A stretch of DNA of 64,000 nt from PFL25 sp046260155 (GCA_046260155.1 JBJYXV010000089.1:62001-126000); one strand, 5' to 3'; positions 44,532 through 54,053 are shown, counted from the first letter of the stretch. Notes: a model not told the origin generated them from the letters alone. Made by a program: numbers and translations.

Positions 44532-46952
44532 GTGGATAAAGTCAGGATTCTTACCCTGCTGGGGATATTGCTGGCAGCAATGGGGGCGTGCAGTATGCCC
44601 GGCTGGCCATCGAACCAGGCCACCCCGCAGCTGCTGCTGAGTACATCTCCTGCGGCTACTTTGCTGCCTACCAACACGCCGCTGCCGACCGCAACACCAA
44701 CCCCGCTGCCCCTTGTGCGCGTGGAAAGGGGTGACTGGGCGATATTCTATGGTGATTGGGATAGTGCATTGGCAGAATACCAGCGCGCGTTGGAGAGCAA
44801 TCCTGATCAGGAAGTCCAGTTTGCCGCCCGTTTGGGTATCGCACGTACCAATTATCTGGCGGGAGAACTGCTCGAGGCTCAGGAACAGCTGGAGACCTTG
44901 ATCTCCACGGGTAATGACTTCCCTCAGCTTGCGGAGGCTTATTTTATTCTCGCCCAGGTTTATGAAGCGCTGGAGGATTATCCCGCAGCCGCGGTAGGGT
45001 ACGCCAAATACCTTGAATTGCGCCCGGGTGTGATCGACAGTCATGTCAACGAACTGAAAGGAGATGTTCTCAGTGCAGCTGGGGATCACCTTGGTGCTAT
45101 CGCAGCATACCAGGCTGCCCTCGGCGCAGATCGGCTGGATTCCAGCCTGGATATCGAATTAAAGATGGCGCAGAGCTATGAATATGCAGGTGACCTGGCG
45201 ACCGCATTGGTGGCCTATGAAGACCTTTATTCCCGCACTGCTAATGACTTTCTGCGCGCCCACTTAGATTCCCTGATTGGTCGGGCATATCTCTCGTCAG
45301 GTGAAACTGAGCGAGCGCAAGCTGCATATTTGGATGCGGTGATGAATTATCCACTATCTTATGATTCGTACCTGGCTCTCGTCGATCTAATCGATGCTGG
45401 GGTAGAGGTGGATGAGCTACAAAGAGGCTTGGTGGATTATTATGCTGGACAATATGCGGTTGCAATTGCAGCTTTTGACCGTTATCTTCAGGTTGACTCA
45501 GCGGATATTGCGACAGCACTGTATTACAAAGGTTTGTCTCAAGATGCACTTGGAGATCACCAGGGTGCCTTAGAGACATGGGATGACATTATTAAATCCC
45601 ATCCCGAGGCTGCAATTTGGTGGGATGCCTGGGAACAGAGTGCCGAAGTCCTTTGGTTCCAGCTGGGGGAATACCAGGACGCAACCCAGCTGCTGCTGGA
45701 ATTTGTTCACCAGTTTCCCACTGATGCGCGGGCGGCAGAATTTCTCTTTCAAGCTGCCCAGATCGCAGAGCGTGGTGAAAACCTGGACCAGGCGGCCCGG
45801 GTATGGGAGCGTGTGGGTTCTGAGTACCCAAGTTCTGATCTGGCGGAAGAAGCGCTCCACCTGGCAGGTATCACTCGCTATCGCCTGGCAGATTATTTTG
45901 CAGCTGAACAGCTATTCCAGAAGTTGTTAGCATTTTCCAGTAATTTAGAGGTGCGATCGGCAGCCCATTTCTGGATTGGCAAGTCGAGGAATATGATCGG
46001 TGAAAAGGATGCAGCAGCAGAGGCCTGGAACCAGGCAGTATTGGTTGATCCAACCGGCTATTACAGTGAGCGAGCAGCCGACTTGCTGGCGGAGATCGAA
46101 CCTTTTACCCCACCGCTGGAATATGACTTAGTATTTGACTTGGAATCAGAGCGGCAAGCGGCAGAAGAATGGATGCGGACGATATTTGGTATCCCGGAAG
46201 AAACCGATTTAACTAATCCAGGACCGCTTGCAGCTGATGCGAGGTTTCAGCGGGGAGAAGAGTTCTGGCGTTTAGGGTTATACGAATCTGCTCGCGCTGA
46301 ATTTGAGGATTTACGCTTATCCCTGAGTACGGATCCCGCAAATTCATTCCGCCTGGCAAATCACTTGCTGGAAAAGGGGCTTTACCGGACGGCGATATTT
46401 GCGGCCAGGCAGGTGCTGGAACAGGCCGGGATGGATGATGCGGAAACGATGAGCGCACCGATCTATTTCAACCATATTCGCTTCGGACCTTATTACCGGG
46501 AGCTGGTAATACCTGCCAGCCAGACCTATAATTTTCACCCACTCTTCTTATTCAGCGTAATGCGCCAGGAAAGTTTATTCGAAGGGTTTGTGCGTTCTGA
46601 GGCGGGAGCAAGAGGACTGATGCAGATCATTCCCAGCACGGGACAAGAGATTGCGGCAAATGCGGGATGGCCACCAGATTACACAGGCGATGACCTTTAT
46701 CGACCCCTGGTCAGCGTTAATCTAGGCAGCGATTACCTGAACAAACAGCGGGGGTATATGAGCGGAGACCTTTACGGGGCGCTGGCAGCCTATAATGCTG
46801 GTCCGGGGAATGCAATGACCTGGAAAAATCTTGTGCCGCCCGATCCTGATTTGTACCTCGAGGTAATCCGCTTTGAAGAGACACGTGAGTATATAAAAAG
46901 CATTTTTGAGATCTTCAGCATCTACAAGCAAATCTATGACCGCACACCTTGA
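44532..46952 (+). CDS. Lytic transglycosylase lipoprotein with TPR-like repeats
   Basis: An 806-residue lipoprotein from a GTG at 44532 (lipobox AMGAC). A Thr/Pro linker precedes a long superhelical domain of TPR-like repeats (about residues 70-640; DWDSALAEYQRALESNPD, YYAGQYAVAIAAFDRYL). The C-terminal soluble-lytic-transglycosylase domain has the catalytic Glu in SVMRQESLFEGFVRS, then the GLMQIIPSTG turn and AAYNAGPGN. It cleaves the glycan strand of peptidoglycan between MurNAc and GlcNAc. Length and architecture fit Slt70-like enzymes. The end overlaps the next gene. Confidence 0.92.
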   Translation: MDKVRILTLLGILLAAMGACSMPGWPSNQATPQLLLSTSPAATLLPTNTPLPTATPTPLPLVRVERGDWAIFYGDWDSALAEYQRALESNPDQEVQFAARLGIARTNYLAGELLEAQEQLETLISTGNDFPQLAEAYFILAQVYEALEDYPAAAVGYAKYLELRPGVIDSHVNELKGDVLSAAGDHLGAIAAYQAALGADRLDSSLDIELKMAQSYEYAGDLATALVAYEDLYSRTANDFLRAHLDSLIGRAYLSSGETERAQAAYLDAVMNYPLSYDSYLALVDLIDAGVEVDELQRGLVDYYAGQYAVAIAAFDRYLQVDSADIATALYYKGLSQDALGDHQGALETWDDIIKSHPEAAIWWDAWEQSAEVLWFQLGEYQDATQLLLEFVHQFPTDARAAEFLFQAAQIAERGENLDQAARVWERVGSEYPSSDLAEEALHLAGITRYRLADYFAAEQLFQKLLAFSSNLEVRSAAHFWIGKSRNMIGEKDAAAEAWNQAVLVDPTGYYSERAADLLAEIEPFTPPLEYDLVFDLESERQAAEEWMRTIFGIPEETDLTNPGPLAADARFQRGEEFWRLGLYESARAEFEDLRLSLSTDPANSFRLANHLLEKGLYRTAIFAARQVLEQAGMDDAETMSAPIYFNHIRFGPYYRELVIPASQTYNFHPLFLFSVMRQESLFEGFVRSEAGARGLMQIIPSTGQEIAANAGWPPDYTGDDLYRPLVSVNLGSDYLNKQRGYMSGDLYGALAAYNAGPGNAMTWKNLVPPDPDLYLEVIRFEETREYIKSIFEIFSIYKQIYDRTP

Positions 46953-47655
46953 TCGTGTTAAGTGCCACTTTTTCAGAACACTCCTCAACCTCGTATTTTT
47001 ACCAGCCCCAAAAATTAATCAGAGCCATGAAACTTATCGATTCATTGAAGAGCAGTTTCTTTCAAAGAGACGAGAGAATGATCTTCTGGTTCTTGAGCTG
47101 CCTGAAAGTATCTCGAAAGTAAATTTCCTGGTTTCTCTGGAGAAGAAACATAAATTTCTATTTCACGGTTCCAATCAGGCGGAAATTGAATTGCTCAATC
47201 CGGTGAGCCAGGAAAATTATCGTGGGGAGAAAATTACTGGAGTTTTCGCGAGTGGTGATCCGATCTGGGCAATGTTCTTTGCTATCCTAGATCGTGAGGG
47301 ATATCATGGCTCCCTTCGCAATGGCAGTTTTATCCTCTCATATGCTGGAGGCTGCCATGAGCGATATTATTTTTTCTCAATTAATGAAGCGATGGTGGCA
47401 AATCATCCCTGGAAAACAGGTATGGTTTATATTACTCCGCGGGATTCATTCACACAGACCAATACTGGGATGATGCGATTTGATGAATGGGCCAGTGAAA
47501 AGCCGGTGGTTCCAATAGCAAAGATAGATATCTCGCCCAGTGACTTCCCGTTTTTAAACCGAGTCAGTGCCCATAATGAAAGGGAATCAATTTACCTGAC
47601 CTGGTTGCTTTATAAAAGAAGGCTTAGAAAGGCAGCCAAGACCGGGAAATTATAA
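46936..47655 (+). CDS. Unknown protein with possible ADP-ribosyltransferase-like fold
   Basis: A 239-residue protein from ATG 46936, overlapping the lytic transglycosylase by 17 bases. Part of the middle (KFLFHGSNQAEIELLNP, GVFASGDPIWAMFFAIL) resembles proteins with an ART or RES-type fold, where a His-Gly-Ser and an A-F-rich helix line the NAD pocket. No clear catalytic Glu motif follows, so activity is doubtful. No signal peptide. I cannot name the family. If an NAD-dependent toxin, an antitoxin would be expected next door, and none is visible. Confidence 0.45.
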   Translation: MTAHLDRVKCHFFRTLLNLVFLPAPKINQSHETYRFIEEQFLSKRRENDLLVLELPESISKVNFLVSLEKKHKFLFHGSNQAEIELLNPVSQENYRGEKITGVFASGDPIWAMFFAILDREGYHGSLRNGSFILSYAGGCHERYYFFSINEAMVANHPWKTGMVYITPRDSFTQTNTGMMRFDEWASEKPVVPIAKIDISPSDFPFLNRVSAHNERESIYLTWLLYKRRLRKAAKTGKL

Positions 47656-47668
47656 ATCGTGGCATTGG

Positions 47669-49375
47669 TCAGGGGTTTTGGGTCGCCTCAGCCTCTGCTG
47701 GGGTCGGTTCGAGGGAACGTTCAGCGAGCAGGAACCAATCGGTTACATTCGCGAAACGGTCACTTGCCTGGAATAACGAGCCGATTGTCACCCCGTTGAT
47801 CTGCTGGTCGATACCATAATTATAAATGGGGTAAAACAGCGGCAGAGCTGGCAGATCGGTAGCAAAACGTACCTGGAAATTATTGTAGAGGCGGATGCGC
47901 TCAGCACGATCTAATTCTATTCGCGCTTGTTCAAGATACTCACTGGCCTGCCGATCATTCCATTGAGAATAGTTCTGTCCAGTGGTGATTTGTGCCTGGT
48001 CCCAGAAGGGGTAAGGGTCCGGATCTGGAGAACGAGTCAGGTTGATATCCACCAATGCGGCCTGATAATTTCTTGGACCAAGATAATCATTCAGCAGTTC
48101 ATCTGCAGGAACCGCTACCAGATTGGCTTGGACTCCCAAAGCATCCCAATCAGAGGCGATGGCAGCTGCCAGCTGTTCATATTTTTCGCCTTGAGGATGA
48201 ACAAGATCAAATGATAGGGATTGACCTTCACCATTCGTTCGCACCTGACTGCCGGAGGCTGGGATCGTGTAGTCTGCAGCTCTCAATATGTTGATTGCCC
48301 CTGCTGGATCGTAATCAATTTTTTCGACGCCATCATAATAAGCCCAGCTACCGGGAAAGATTGGACCATGTGCGAGGGTCGCCTGACCTTGGTTGAGCTG
48401 GGTGATAATTCGCTGGCGATCAATACCCATTAACAAGGCGCGCCTGATCTCAACATCTTGGAAGAATGGTGCCTGTGGATCATCCAGGTTTAAGAAAACC
48501 ATTGATAGTAATGGTACCTGGCCAGAGTGTAGATTGAGGTTTGGTTCGGCTAATGCTTGCTGCAGAATATCGTTGGTGACTTGACTGATACCGAGTACTT
48601 CGCCAGCCTGGTAGGCTTCGATGGCTGATTCTGAGTCAGGATAATATTTGAAGATGAACTGCTCAAGGAAGGCCGGGTCTCGGTAATAATTTTCAAAGGC
48701 AGACAGTTGGACTCCAGTATTTTGATCCTCGTCCACCAGGAAATGATCAAAGCGAAATGGACCACTGCCTACAGGTTGCAAATTAAAATCAGCATTTATG
48801 ATTTCTTCCGGTGATAGATTGCCTAGAAGATGCTCCGGGAGAATGCCGAAATTCAGGTAATCAAGAAATGGGGCGTAGGGTTCAGGCAGACGGAACTGGA
48901 GGGTATGCTCGTCCAGAGCCTCTACTTCGATCTCCTCCCAGAGGCTGCGGATATCTTCCGGGATGGGCAGGCCCTCTGAGCGCATGAGATCAATGGTAAA
49001 TACAACATCATCGCTGGTTAGCGGCTCTCCATCGTGCCAGACTGCATTCGGACGGATCGAAATGTTGTAGTTCTGTCCATCTTGGGAAATACCCATCGAT
49101 TCGATCAAATCGTTTACCGCAAGACCTTTGTCATCGAAGTAAAGTAAAGTGCTGAAGATCAAACGGTCGACATCCTGATCGACTTGATTAGTGTAATCCA
49201 GGACTGGATTAAAACGGTTAAAAGTACCAATCAAAGCTTCGGAATATATACCACCACTTGATGGCTCGACTTCGGGGCTGACCGGTTGCAGCGAAGGCTG
49301 TTGCCTTAATAACAAAAAAGCGATAGCTGCCAATGCAATAACAACAATGACGATCTGCCAAAAAAGTTTTTTCAT
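47669..49375 (-). CDS. ABC transporter peptide-binding protein (SBP family 5)
   Basis: A 568-residue extracytoplasmic substrate-binding protein of the oligopeptide/nickel type. I take ATG 49375 (MKKLFWQIVIVVIALAAIAFLLL, a signal anchor); the frame could start at TTG 49384. The family segments are IYSEALIGTFNRFNPV, AVWHDGEPLTSDDVVFTI, RALLMGIDRQRII and the C-terminal PLFYPIYNYGIDQQING. No lipobox Cys is obvious, so it may stay attached by the N-terminal helix. There are no permease or ATPase genes nearby. A terminator-like hairpin ends only 8 bases upstream of the ATG. Confidence 0.9.
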   Translation of the reverse strand: MKKLFWQIVIVVIALAAIAFLLLRQQPSLQPVSPEVEPSSGGIYSEALIGTFNRFNPVLDYTNQVDQDVDRLIFSTLLYFDDKGLAVNDLIESMGISQDGQNYNISIRPNAVWHDGEPLTSDDVVFTIDLMRSEGLPIPEDIRSLWEEIEVEALDEHTLQFRLPEPYAPFLDYLNFGILPEHLLGNLSPEEIINADFNLQPVGSGPFRFDHFLVDEDQNTGVQLSAFENYYRDPAFLEQFIFKYYPDSESAIEAYQAGEVLGISQVTNDILQQALAEPNLNLHSGQVPLLSMVFLNLDDPQAPFFQDVEIRRALLMGIDRQRIITQLNQGQATLAHGPIFPGSWAYYDGVEKIDYDPAGAINILRAADYTIPASGSQVRTNGEGQSLSFDLVHPQGEKYEQLAAAIASDWDALGVQANLVAVPADELLNDYLGPRNYQAALVDINLTRSPDPDPYPFWDQAQITTGQNYSQWNDRQASEYLEQARIELDRAERIRLYNNFQVRFATDLPALPLFYPIYNYGIDQQINGVTIGSLFQASDRFANVTDWFLLAERSLEPTPAEAEATQNP

Positions 49376-49382
49376 AGGCAAC

Positions 49383-49419
49383 AAAAAAGGGCGTTCACCG
49401 GCTGGACCGTGAATCGCCC
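49383..49419 (-). terminator. Rho-independent terminator of secG, abutting the next start codon
   Basis: Read on the minus strand: GGGCGATTCAC (49419-49409), a loop of about 10 bases, GTGAACGCCC (49398-49389) and six T (49388-49383). The stem has 10 pairs and one bulge, a classic terminator. It ends 8 bases before the ATG of the substrate-binding protein, which leaves no room for a normal ribosome site. Confidence 0.85.
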
Positions 49420-49463
49420 ATGCTTCGGCGAATTGCTGACCTGAATCTCGTTTGGCGCAATGG

Positions 49464-49688
49464 CTATCCAGTCAGTATAACGGTACCGATAGCCAAGCCG
49501 AAGAAAATAACACTTAATCCGATGGTGATCCTGAACAGGGTTTTTTCGACGCCTCGCCTGGCTGTGAATACAGCACCGGTATCAGTTCCACCTAAGCCGC
49601 CTAAACCTGCCCCTTTACTCTGCAAGATGACGCTAACAATCAAGGCAATTGACGTTATAATCATCGCAATATCCAAGTATCTTTCCAC
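49464..49688 (-). CDS. secG: Protein translocase subunit SecG
   Basis: A 74-residue SecG, the small membrane partner of SecYE. It has two hydrophobic helices (ALIVSVILQSKGAGLGGLGG, FRITIGLSVIFFGLAIGTVIL) and the family signature LQSKGAGLGGLGGTDTG with a Gly-rich turn. ATG 49688 follows an AGGCTT. A strong terminator lies downstream. Its divergent neighbour is the PHP hydrolase, with about 70 bases between. Confidence 0.95.
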   Translation of the reverse strand: MERYLDIAMIITSIALIVSVILQSKGAGLGGLGGTDTGAVFTARRGVEKTLFRITIGLSVIFFGLAIGTVILTG

Positions 49689-49760
49689 AAAAGCCTCCGA
49701 GAAGTACTGTTCTTAGCAGGCGGATTATACCTTCCGTTATATGTTTCGTCAAATCACAGG

Positions 49761-50825
49761 ATGAACGAAATATTAATAAACCTTCATATGCATACCACGT
49801 ACTCTGATGGTTCCGGTACACATGCGGATATCGTCAAAGCAGCCCAGGATGCTGGGTTGGATGCGGTGATCACAACCGATCACAACGTTCTTGTTCATGG
49901 CCCGGCAGGATATTACCAAGACGGGGATCGTAAAGTACTCCTGCTGGTTGGCGAAGAGGTCCACGATCAAACTGCGAATCCCCAGAAAAACCACCTGCTG
50001 GTGCTTGGCGCTGAGAGAGAAGTAGCAAAATTGGCGGATGATACCCAGCATCTGGTCGATACCATCAAAGAAATGAACGGGTTAGCTTTTATCGCCCATC
50101 CGGTCGATCCAGCTGCACCAGCCTTTGGTGAACCGGATATTTCCTGGGAGAAGTGGGAAGTAGAAAATTTCACTGGGATCGAGTTATGGAATGCAATGTC
50201 AGAATTTAAGGGATTAATGAAAGATTGGTTTAGGGCATTTTTTTATGCTTTTTTCCCAAAATTCGTAGCTAGGGGACCTTTCCCCGCAGCGATTGAAAGG
50301 TGGGATCAGCTTCTCGAGAGCGGAAAGCGGGTGGTTGCGGTAGGTGGTTCTGACGCTCATGCCTTACGAGTCAATATTGGACCGATTCGCAAGACAATCT
50401 TCCCCTACAAATTTCACTTCCAGGCAGTCAACACGCACCTGATCAGCGAACAACCGTTAAATGGTGATCTGTTCCATGATCGCAATCTGATCTTGGACGC
50501 ACTCGCAAATGGGCATGCATTTATCGGTTACGACCTTCCAGCCGAGACCCGTGGGTTCCGGTTTACTGCACATGGCAAAGAAGGAAATGCATCCATGGGG
50601 GATGAGATCACACTCGATCAGGGGATAACCTTGCAAATAGCGCTGCCCCAGCGGTCAGAATGCCGCTTACTCAGGAATGGGAAAGTGATCAAATCGTGGA
50701 CCAAACGTGAAATTTGCAGTTATATTACGACAAAAGCGGGTGTTTACCGGGTTGAAGTTTACCGCAATTATTTGGGCAAAAGACGAGCCTGGATCATCAG
50801 TAACCCAATTTATGTAAGAGTATAA
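49761..50825 (+). CDS. PHP-domain metal-dependent phosphoesterase-like protein
   Basis: A 354-residue protein with a PHP domain: INLHMHTTYSDGSG (first metal motif HxH and Asp), ITTDHNVL, HPVDPAAPAFGEPDISW, and SDAHAL near residue 200. PHP enzymes bind two or three metal ions and hydrolyse phosphoesters, for example of nucleotides or histidinol phosphate. This type (CehA/McbA-like) has a C-terminal beta-rich extension (TLQIALPQRSECRLLRNGKV), here about 90 residues. The substrate is unknown. It lies about 110 bases before uvrB. Confidence 0.85.
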   Translation: MNEILINLHMHTTYSDGSGTHADIVKAAQDAGLDAVITTDHNVLVHGPAGYYQDGDRKVLLLVGEEVHDQTANPQKNHLLVLGAEREVAKLADDTQHLVDTIKEMNGLAFIAHPVDPAAPAFGEPDISWEKWEVENFTGIELWNAMSEFKGLMKDWFRAFFYAFFPKFVARGPFPAAIERWDQLLESGKRVVAVGGSDAHALRVNIGPIRKTIFPYKFHFQAVNTHLISEQPLNGDLFHDRNLILDALANGHAFIGYDLPAETRGFRFTAHGKEGNASMGDEITLDQGITLQIALPQRSECRLLRNGKVIKSWTKREICSYITTKAGVYRVEVYRNYLGKRRAWIISNPIYVRV

Positions 50826-50936
50826 TCAGGTGCTCTGGATTCGAAATTGTGGATAGAGATCCTATCCATCGATCCAGCTGGGAATTAAAACTTAAAGGTA
50901 GAATAAAAAGTCATTTTCATCAGTCCACGAGGTCTT

Positions 50937-52973
50937 ATGGAATTTAAACTTGATGCACCATTCCAACCCACTGGAGATCAACCAGAAGCAATCCGGCAGC
51001 TGGTGGAGGGTATCAACATGGGGATCAATGACCAGGTGCTTCTCGGGGCTACAGGAACTGGTAAAACCTACACCATCGCTGCGGTCATTGAACAGGTCCA
51101 AAAACCAACCCTTGTTATGGCTCACAACAAAACCCTGGCAGCCCAACTTTATGCAGAGTTCAAAGATTTTTTCCCTGAGAATGCGGTGGAATATTTCGTC
51201 TCATATTATGATTACTACCAGCCGGAAGCATATGTGCCGCGCCACGATCTTTTCATCGAGAAGGAAACCGATGTAAATGAAGAGATTGAAAGGCTGCGGC
51301 TGGCTGCTACGACGGCATTAATGTCGCGCAAGGATGTAGTTATCGTGGCTTCCGTATCCTGCATTTATGGTCTTGGAAATCCAGAGGCATACGGCCGGGT
51401 GGTGATAAACCTGGAAAGCGGCAAAGTATACCGGCGAAACTCGCTGCTGAGGCAGCTGGTCGAGAGCCATTACGAACGTAATGATTTGGAGCTTCGTCCA
51501 GGTACCTTCCGGGTTAGGGGAGATACACTGGAAGTAATCCCGGCTTATCAGGACAAATTTGGCTACCGGATCACATTTTTTGGGGACGAGGTTGAACGGA
51601 TCGTCGAGTTTGACCCGATCACAGGTGAACTGCGCAGGGAGATGTCTGCAGTAGCGATCTACCCCGCAAAGCATTTCATCACGGAAGATGAAAAGTTAAA
51701 AGCTGCCATCAGGGATATCGAGCAGGAATTGGGGGAGAGGATAGATAATTTCAAATCCCGGGAAAAACTGCTCGAAGCTCAGCGCCTGGAACAGCGAACT
51801 TTATACGATCTTGAGATGCTGAGAGAGGTTGGCTACTGTTCTGGGATTGAGAATTATTCGCGCCATATGGACCAGCGTGAAGCAGGTTCCCACCCTTGGA
51901 CACTCATGGATTATCTTCCAGGAGATTTCCTGCTGGTAATTGATGAGTCTCATATGACGATCCCGCAGGTGCGCGGTATGTATAACGGGGATCGGTCTCG
52001 GAAAGAAGTGCTGGTCGAATACGGTTTTCGCTTACCATCAGCGCTTGATAACCGTCCCTTGACCTTTGGTGAATTTGAAGAGCACATGGGGTATACCATA
52101 TACACCTCCGCTACACCCGGCCCCTATGAATTAAAGAAGACTGATCGGGTTGTTGAGCAGATCATCCGACCGACTGGACTGGTGGATCCGGAAGTCGAGG
52201 TAAGACCGATTGAAGGCCAGGTTGATGACTTGATCGCGGAAATCAGCCAGCGAGTGGAAAATGGGGAACGCACCCTGGTGACAACCCTGACCAAGCGCAT
52301 GGCAGAGAAGCTATCAGATTACCTGATGGAGATGGGGATTAAAGTCCATTACCTGCATTCCGAGATCGATACGCTGGAAAGGGTGGGCATTCTGCGTGAT
52401 CTCAGGTTGGGGGTGTTCGATGTGGTGGTAGGAATTAACTTATTGAGAGAGGGTCTGGATTTGCCGGAAGTCTCATTGGTCGCCATCCTGGATGCGGATA
52501 AGGAGGGATTTCTACGTTCAGACACGGCATTGATCCAAACCATTGGCAGGGCTGCGCGCCATGTACACGGTAAGGTGATAATGTATGCTGATCGGGTTAC
52601 AGATTCGATGCACAGGGCGATCGAGGAGACAAACCGCCGCCGGGAAAAGCAGGTAGCGTACAATCAACAGCACGGCATAGAACCGGTGAGCATTATAAAA
52701 CAAGTCAGGGACCTCACTGACCGAGTCAAAGTTCAGGCAGTGGCTGAATCGAAGGTAGATTACCGGGTCGACGGTGCAGCCGCGCTGCCAAGAGCCGAAA
52801 TCCGGCAGATTATTGCTGAGATGGAAAAACAAATGAAGGTTGCCGCGCAAGATTTAGAGTTTGAAAAAGCGGCGGTATTGAGGGATCAGATCTTTGAACT
52901 GCGCAGTATTTTGGCCGAGGAAGCGAACTTGCCGCCCTGGGAAAAGGTGAAATTGTTGGCTGGTGAGGATTGA
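50937..52973 (+). CDS. uvrB: Excinuclease ABC subunit B (UvrB)
   Basis: A 678-residue UvrB, the DNA-damage verification subunit of nucleotide excision repair, length as usual. Walker A is GATGTGKTYT near residue 39, the beta-hairpin region is YYDYYQPEAYVPRHDLFIEK, the Walker B-like segment is DFLLVIDESHMT, and the helicase motif VI is QTIGRAARH. The C-terminal UvrC-binding region (EIRQIIAEMEKQMKVAAQDL) is present. ATG 50937 follows GAGGTCTT. No uvrA or uvrC in the window. Confidence 0.98.
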   Translation: MEFKLDAPFQPTGDQPEAIRQLVEGINMGINDQVLLGATGTGKTYTIAAVIEQVQKPTLVMAHNKTLAAQLYAEFKDFFPENAVEYFVSYYDYYQPEAYVPRHDLFIEKETDVNEEIERLRLAATTALMSRKDVVIVASVSCIYGLGNPEAYGRVVINLESGKVYRRNSLLRQLVESHYERNDLELRPGTFRVRGDTLEVIPAYQDKFGYRITFFGDEVERIVEFDPITGELRREMSAVAIYPAKHFITEDEKLKAAIRDIEQELGERIDNFKSREKLLEAQRLEQRTLYDLEMLREVGYCSGIENYSRHMDQREAGSHPWTLMDYLPGDFLLVIDESHMTIPQVRGMYNGDRSRKEVLVEYGFRLPSALDNRPLTFGEFEEHMGYTIYTSATPGPYELKKTDRVVEQIIRPTGLVDPEVEVRPIEGQVDDLIAEISQRVENGERTLVTTLTKRMAEKLSDYLMEMGIKVHYLHSEIDTLERVGILRDLRLGVFDVVVGINLLREGLDLPEVSLVAILDADKEGFLRSDTALIQTIGRAARHVHGKVIMYADRVTDSMHRAIEETNRRREKQVAYNQQHGIEPVSIIKQVRDLTDRVKVQAVAESKVDYRVDGAAALPRAEIRQIIAEMEKQMKVAAQDLEFEKAAVLRDQIFELRSILAEEANLPPWEKVKLLAGED

Positions 52974-53025
52974 GATTTCCCCAGGCAAATTTTCATATAA
53001 ACACGTTTTTTTCCGAGACAGCTAC

Positions 53026-53061
53026 GGGGGATTGAGAGATATTTAAAGCAATATATCCCCC
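53026..53061. terminator. Possible terminator after uvrB
   Basis: GGGGGAT at 53026-53032 pairs with ATCCCCC at 53055-53061; the 22-base loop is itself A/T-rich and partly self-complementary. A short T-stretch (GGATTTTATT) follows. It lies about 55 bases after the uvrB stop. Confidence 0.45.
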
Positions 53062-53268
53062 GGATTTTATTCAGTACGCTTTCGGTTTTTCTTAATTGGG
53101 TATTTTCATATCTGCATTGCACAGGTAAAAGTTCCAACGCGTCGTTTCATTGGTCAGGGAAATTGATAGTTTATTTTCATTTACCCCTCACTGAATAATA
53201 AATACATAAACCCCACGGGTCGCTCCAGCGTTTGTTCCCCTGCTCAGGCAATTTTGCGGGTGAAAAGG

Positions 53269-53322
53269 TTCAAAGGACCTTCGAATGATCTTCACAAGAT
53301 CTTCATAGGATTGGGGTATCCT
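53269..53322 (+). promoter_or_regulatory. Four tandem 11-bp repeats upstream of a -10 box: probable OmpR-type operator
   Basis: Four units in direct tandem, each 11 bp and each starting TTC: TTCAAAGGACC (53269), TTCGAATGATC (53280), TTCACAAGATC (53291) and TTCATAGGATT (53302-53312). A -10-like TATCCT follows at 53317-53322, without a proper -35. Eleven-base direct repeats are the normal binding pattern of OmpR/PhoB-type dimers; a pair of dimers here would replace the missing -35 and activate the secreted protein gene at 53368. The response regulator at 54054 is the obvious candidate. Confidence 0.6.
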
Positions 53323-53367
53323 TTTCCTGGTTCATCCAGACACAAAACTTTTTCTTGGGAGAATAGT

Positions 53368-53886
53368 ATGAGTAAGATTTTGAAAATCACAGGTATATTA
53401 GGATTGGTTGTATTAGTCTTTGGAACAGCCGGTTTGGTGTCTGCTCAAACAGGAGCACCGCAGGGATATACCTCCCCTGATTATGGTTCAGGTATGATGG
53501 GCGGTAGAGGCGGCTCTGGTGGAGGGATGCAGTTCATGGACGAGGATCTGTACCATGGGGACATGCTGGGCGGTTTCGCAGAAGCACTTGGATTGACAGC
53601 AGACCAGCTGGATGCACGTGTTGCGGAAGGCGAGACGATGTGGCAGATTGCAGAATCTGAAGGTGCCACCTGGGATGAGTTTATTGCCATCATGCAGGAA
53701 GCGCGCTCATCAATGCTGGATCAGGCCGTTGAAGATGGTACGTTGCACCAGGATCAGGCTGGTTTCATGAACTCCAGAGGGAGGCAAAGAGATTTTAATC
53801 CAGGCAATGATGGCTGTATGGGGATTGGACAGGACGACTCACAAGAATTTCAACGAGGCCGTGGCGGCAGTCGGCGTACACCTTAG
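53368..53886 (+). CDS. Secreted Gly/Met-rich protein, likely target of the adjacent two-component system
   Basis: A 172-residue secreted protein, start ATG 53368 with a GGGAGAA site (an in-frame start at 53254 lies upstream of the operator and is unlikely). The signal peptide is ILKITGILGLVVLVFGTAGLVSA. A Gly- and Met-rich segment (SGMMGGRGGSGGGMQFM) may bind metal such as copper. A helical region follows (LGLTADQLDARVAEGETMWQIAESEGATWDEFI), like DUF2680-type repeats, and an Arg/Gly-rich tail. No enzymatic motif. Four 11-bp repeats upstream and the regulator and kinase downstream suggest a signal-dependent stress or metal response. Confidence 0.7.
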   Translation: MSKILKITGILGLVVLVFGTAGLVSAQTGAPQGYTSPDYGSGMMGGRGGSGGGMQFMDEDLYHGDMLGGFAEALGLTADQLDARVAEGETMWQIAESEGATWDEFIAIMQEARSSMLDQAVEDGTLHQDQAGFMNSRGRQRDFNPGNDGCMGIGQDDSQEFQRGRGGSRRTP

Positions 53887-54053
53887 AATGCTCAATTATT
53901 ACCTGTAAATATTTCTCGCCGACAATGGTAGTGGGTAAAGGAGATACTTTACCCACTGTTATTGTATAATCCGAGAGGACTTCTTTACCAATATGCCACA
54001 ATTCGAGCTGTTCCTTAATTTTTTTAATTGATCTGAAGTAATGTGATGAAATA

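Noticed and set aside
53269..53312. The four 11-bp repeats as a CRISPR remnant.
   Set aside because: Units are too short and have no spacers; no cas gene is near. The period fits a response-regulator operator.
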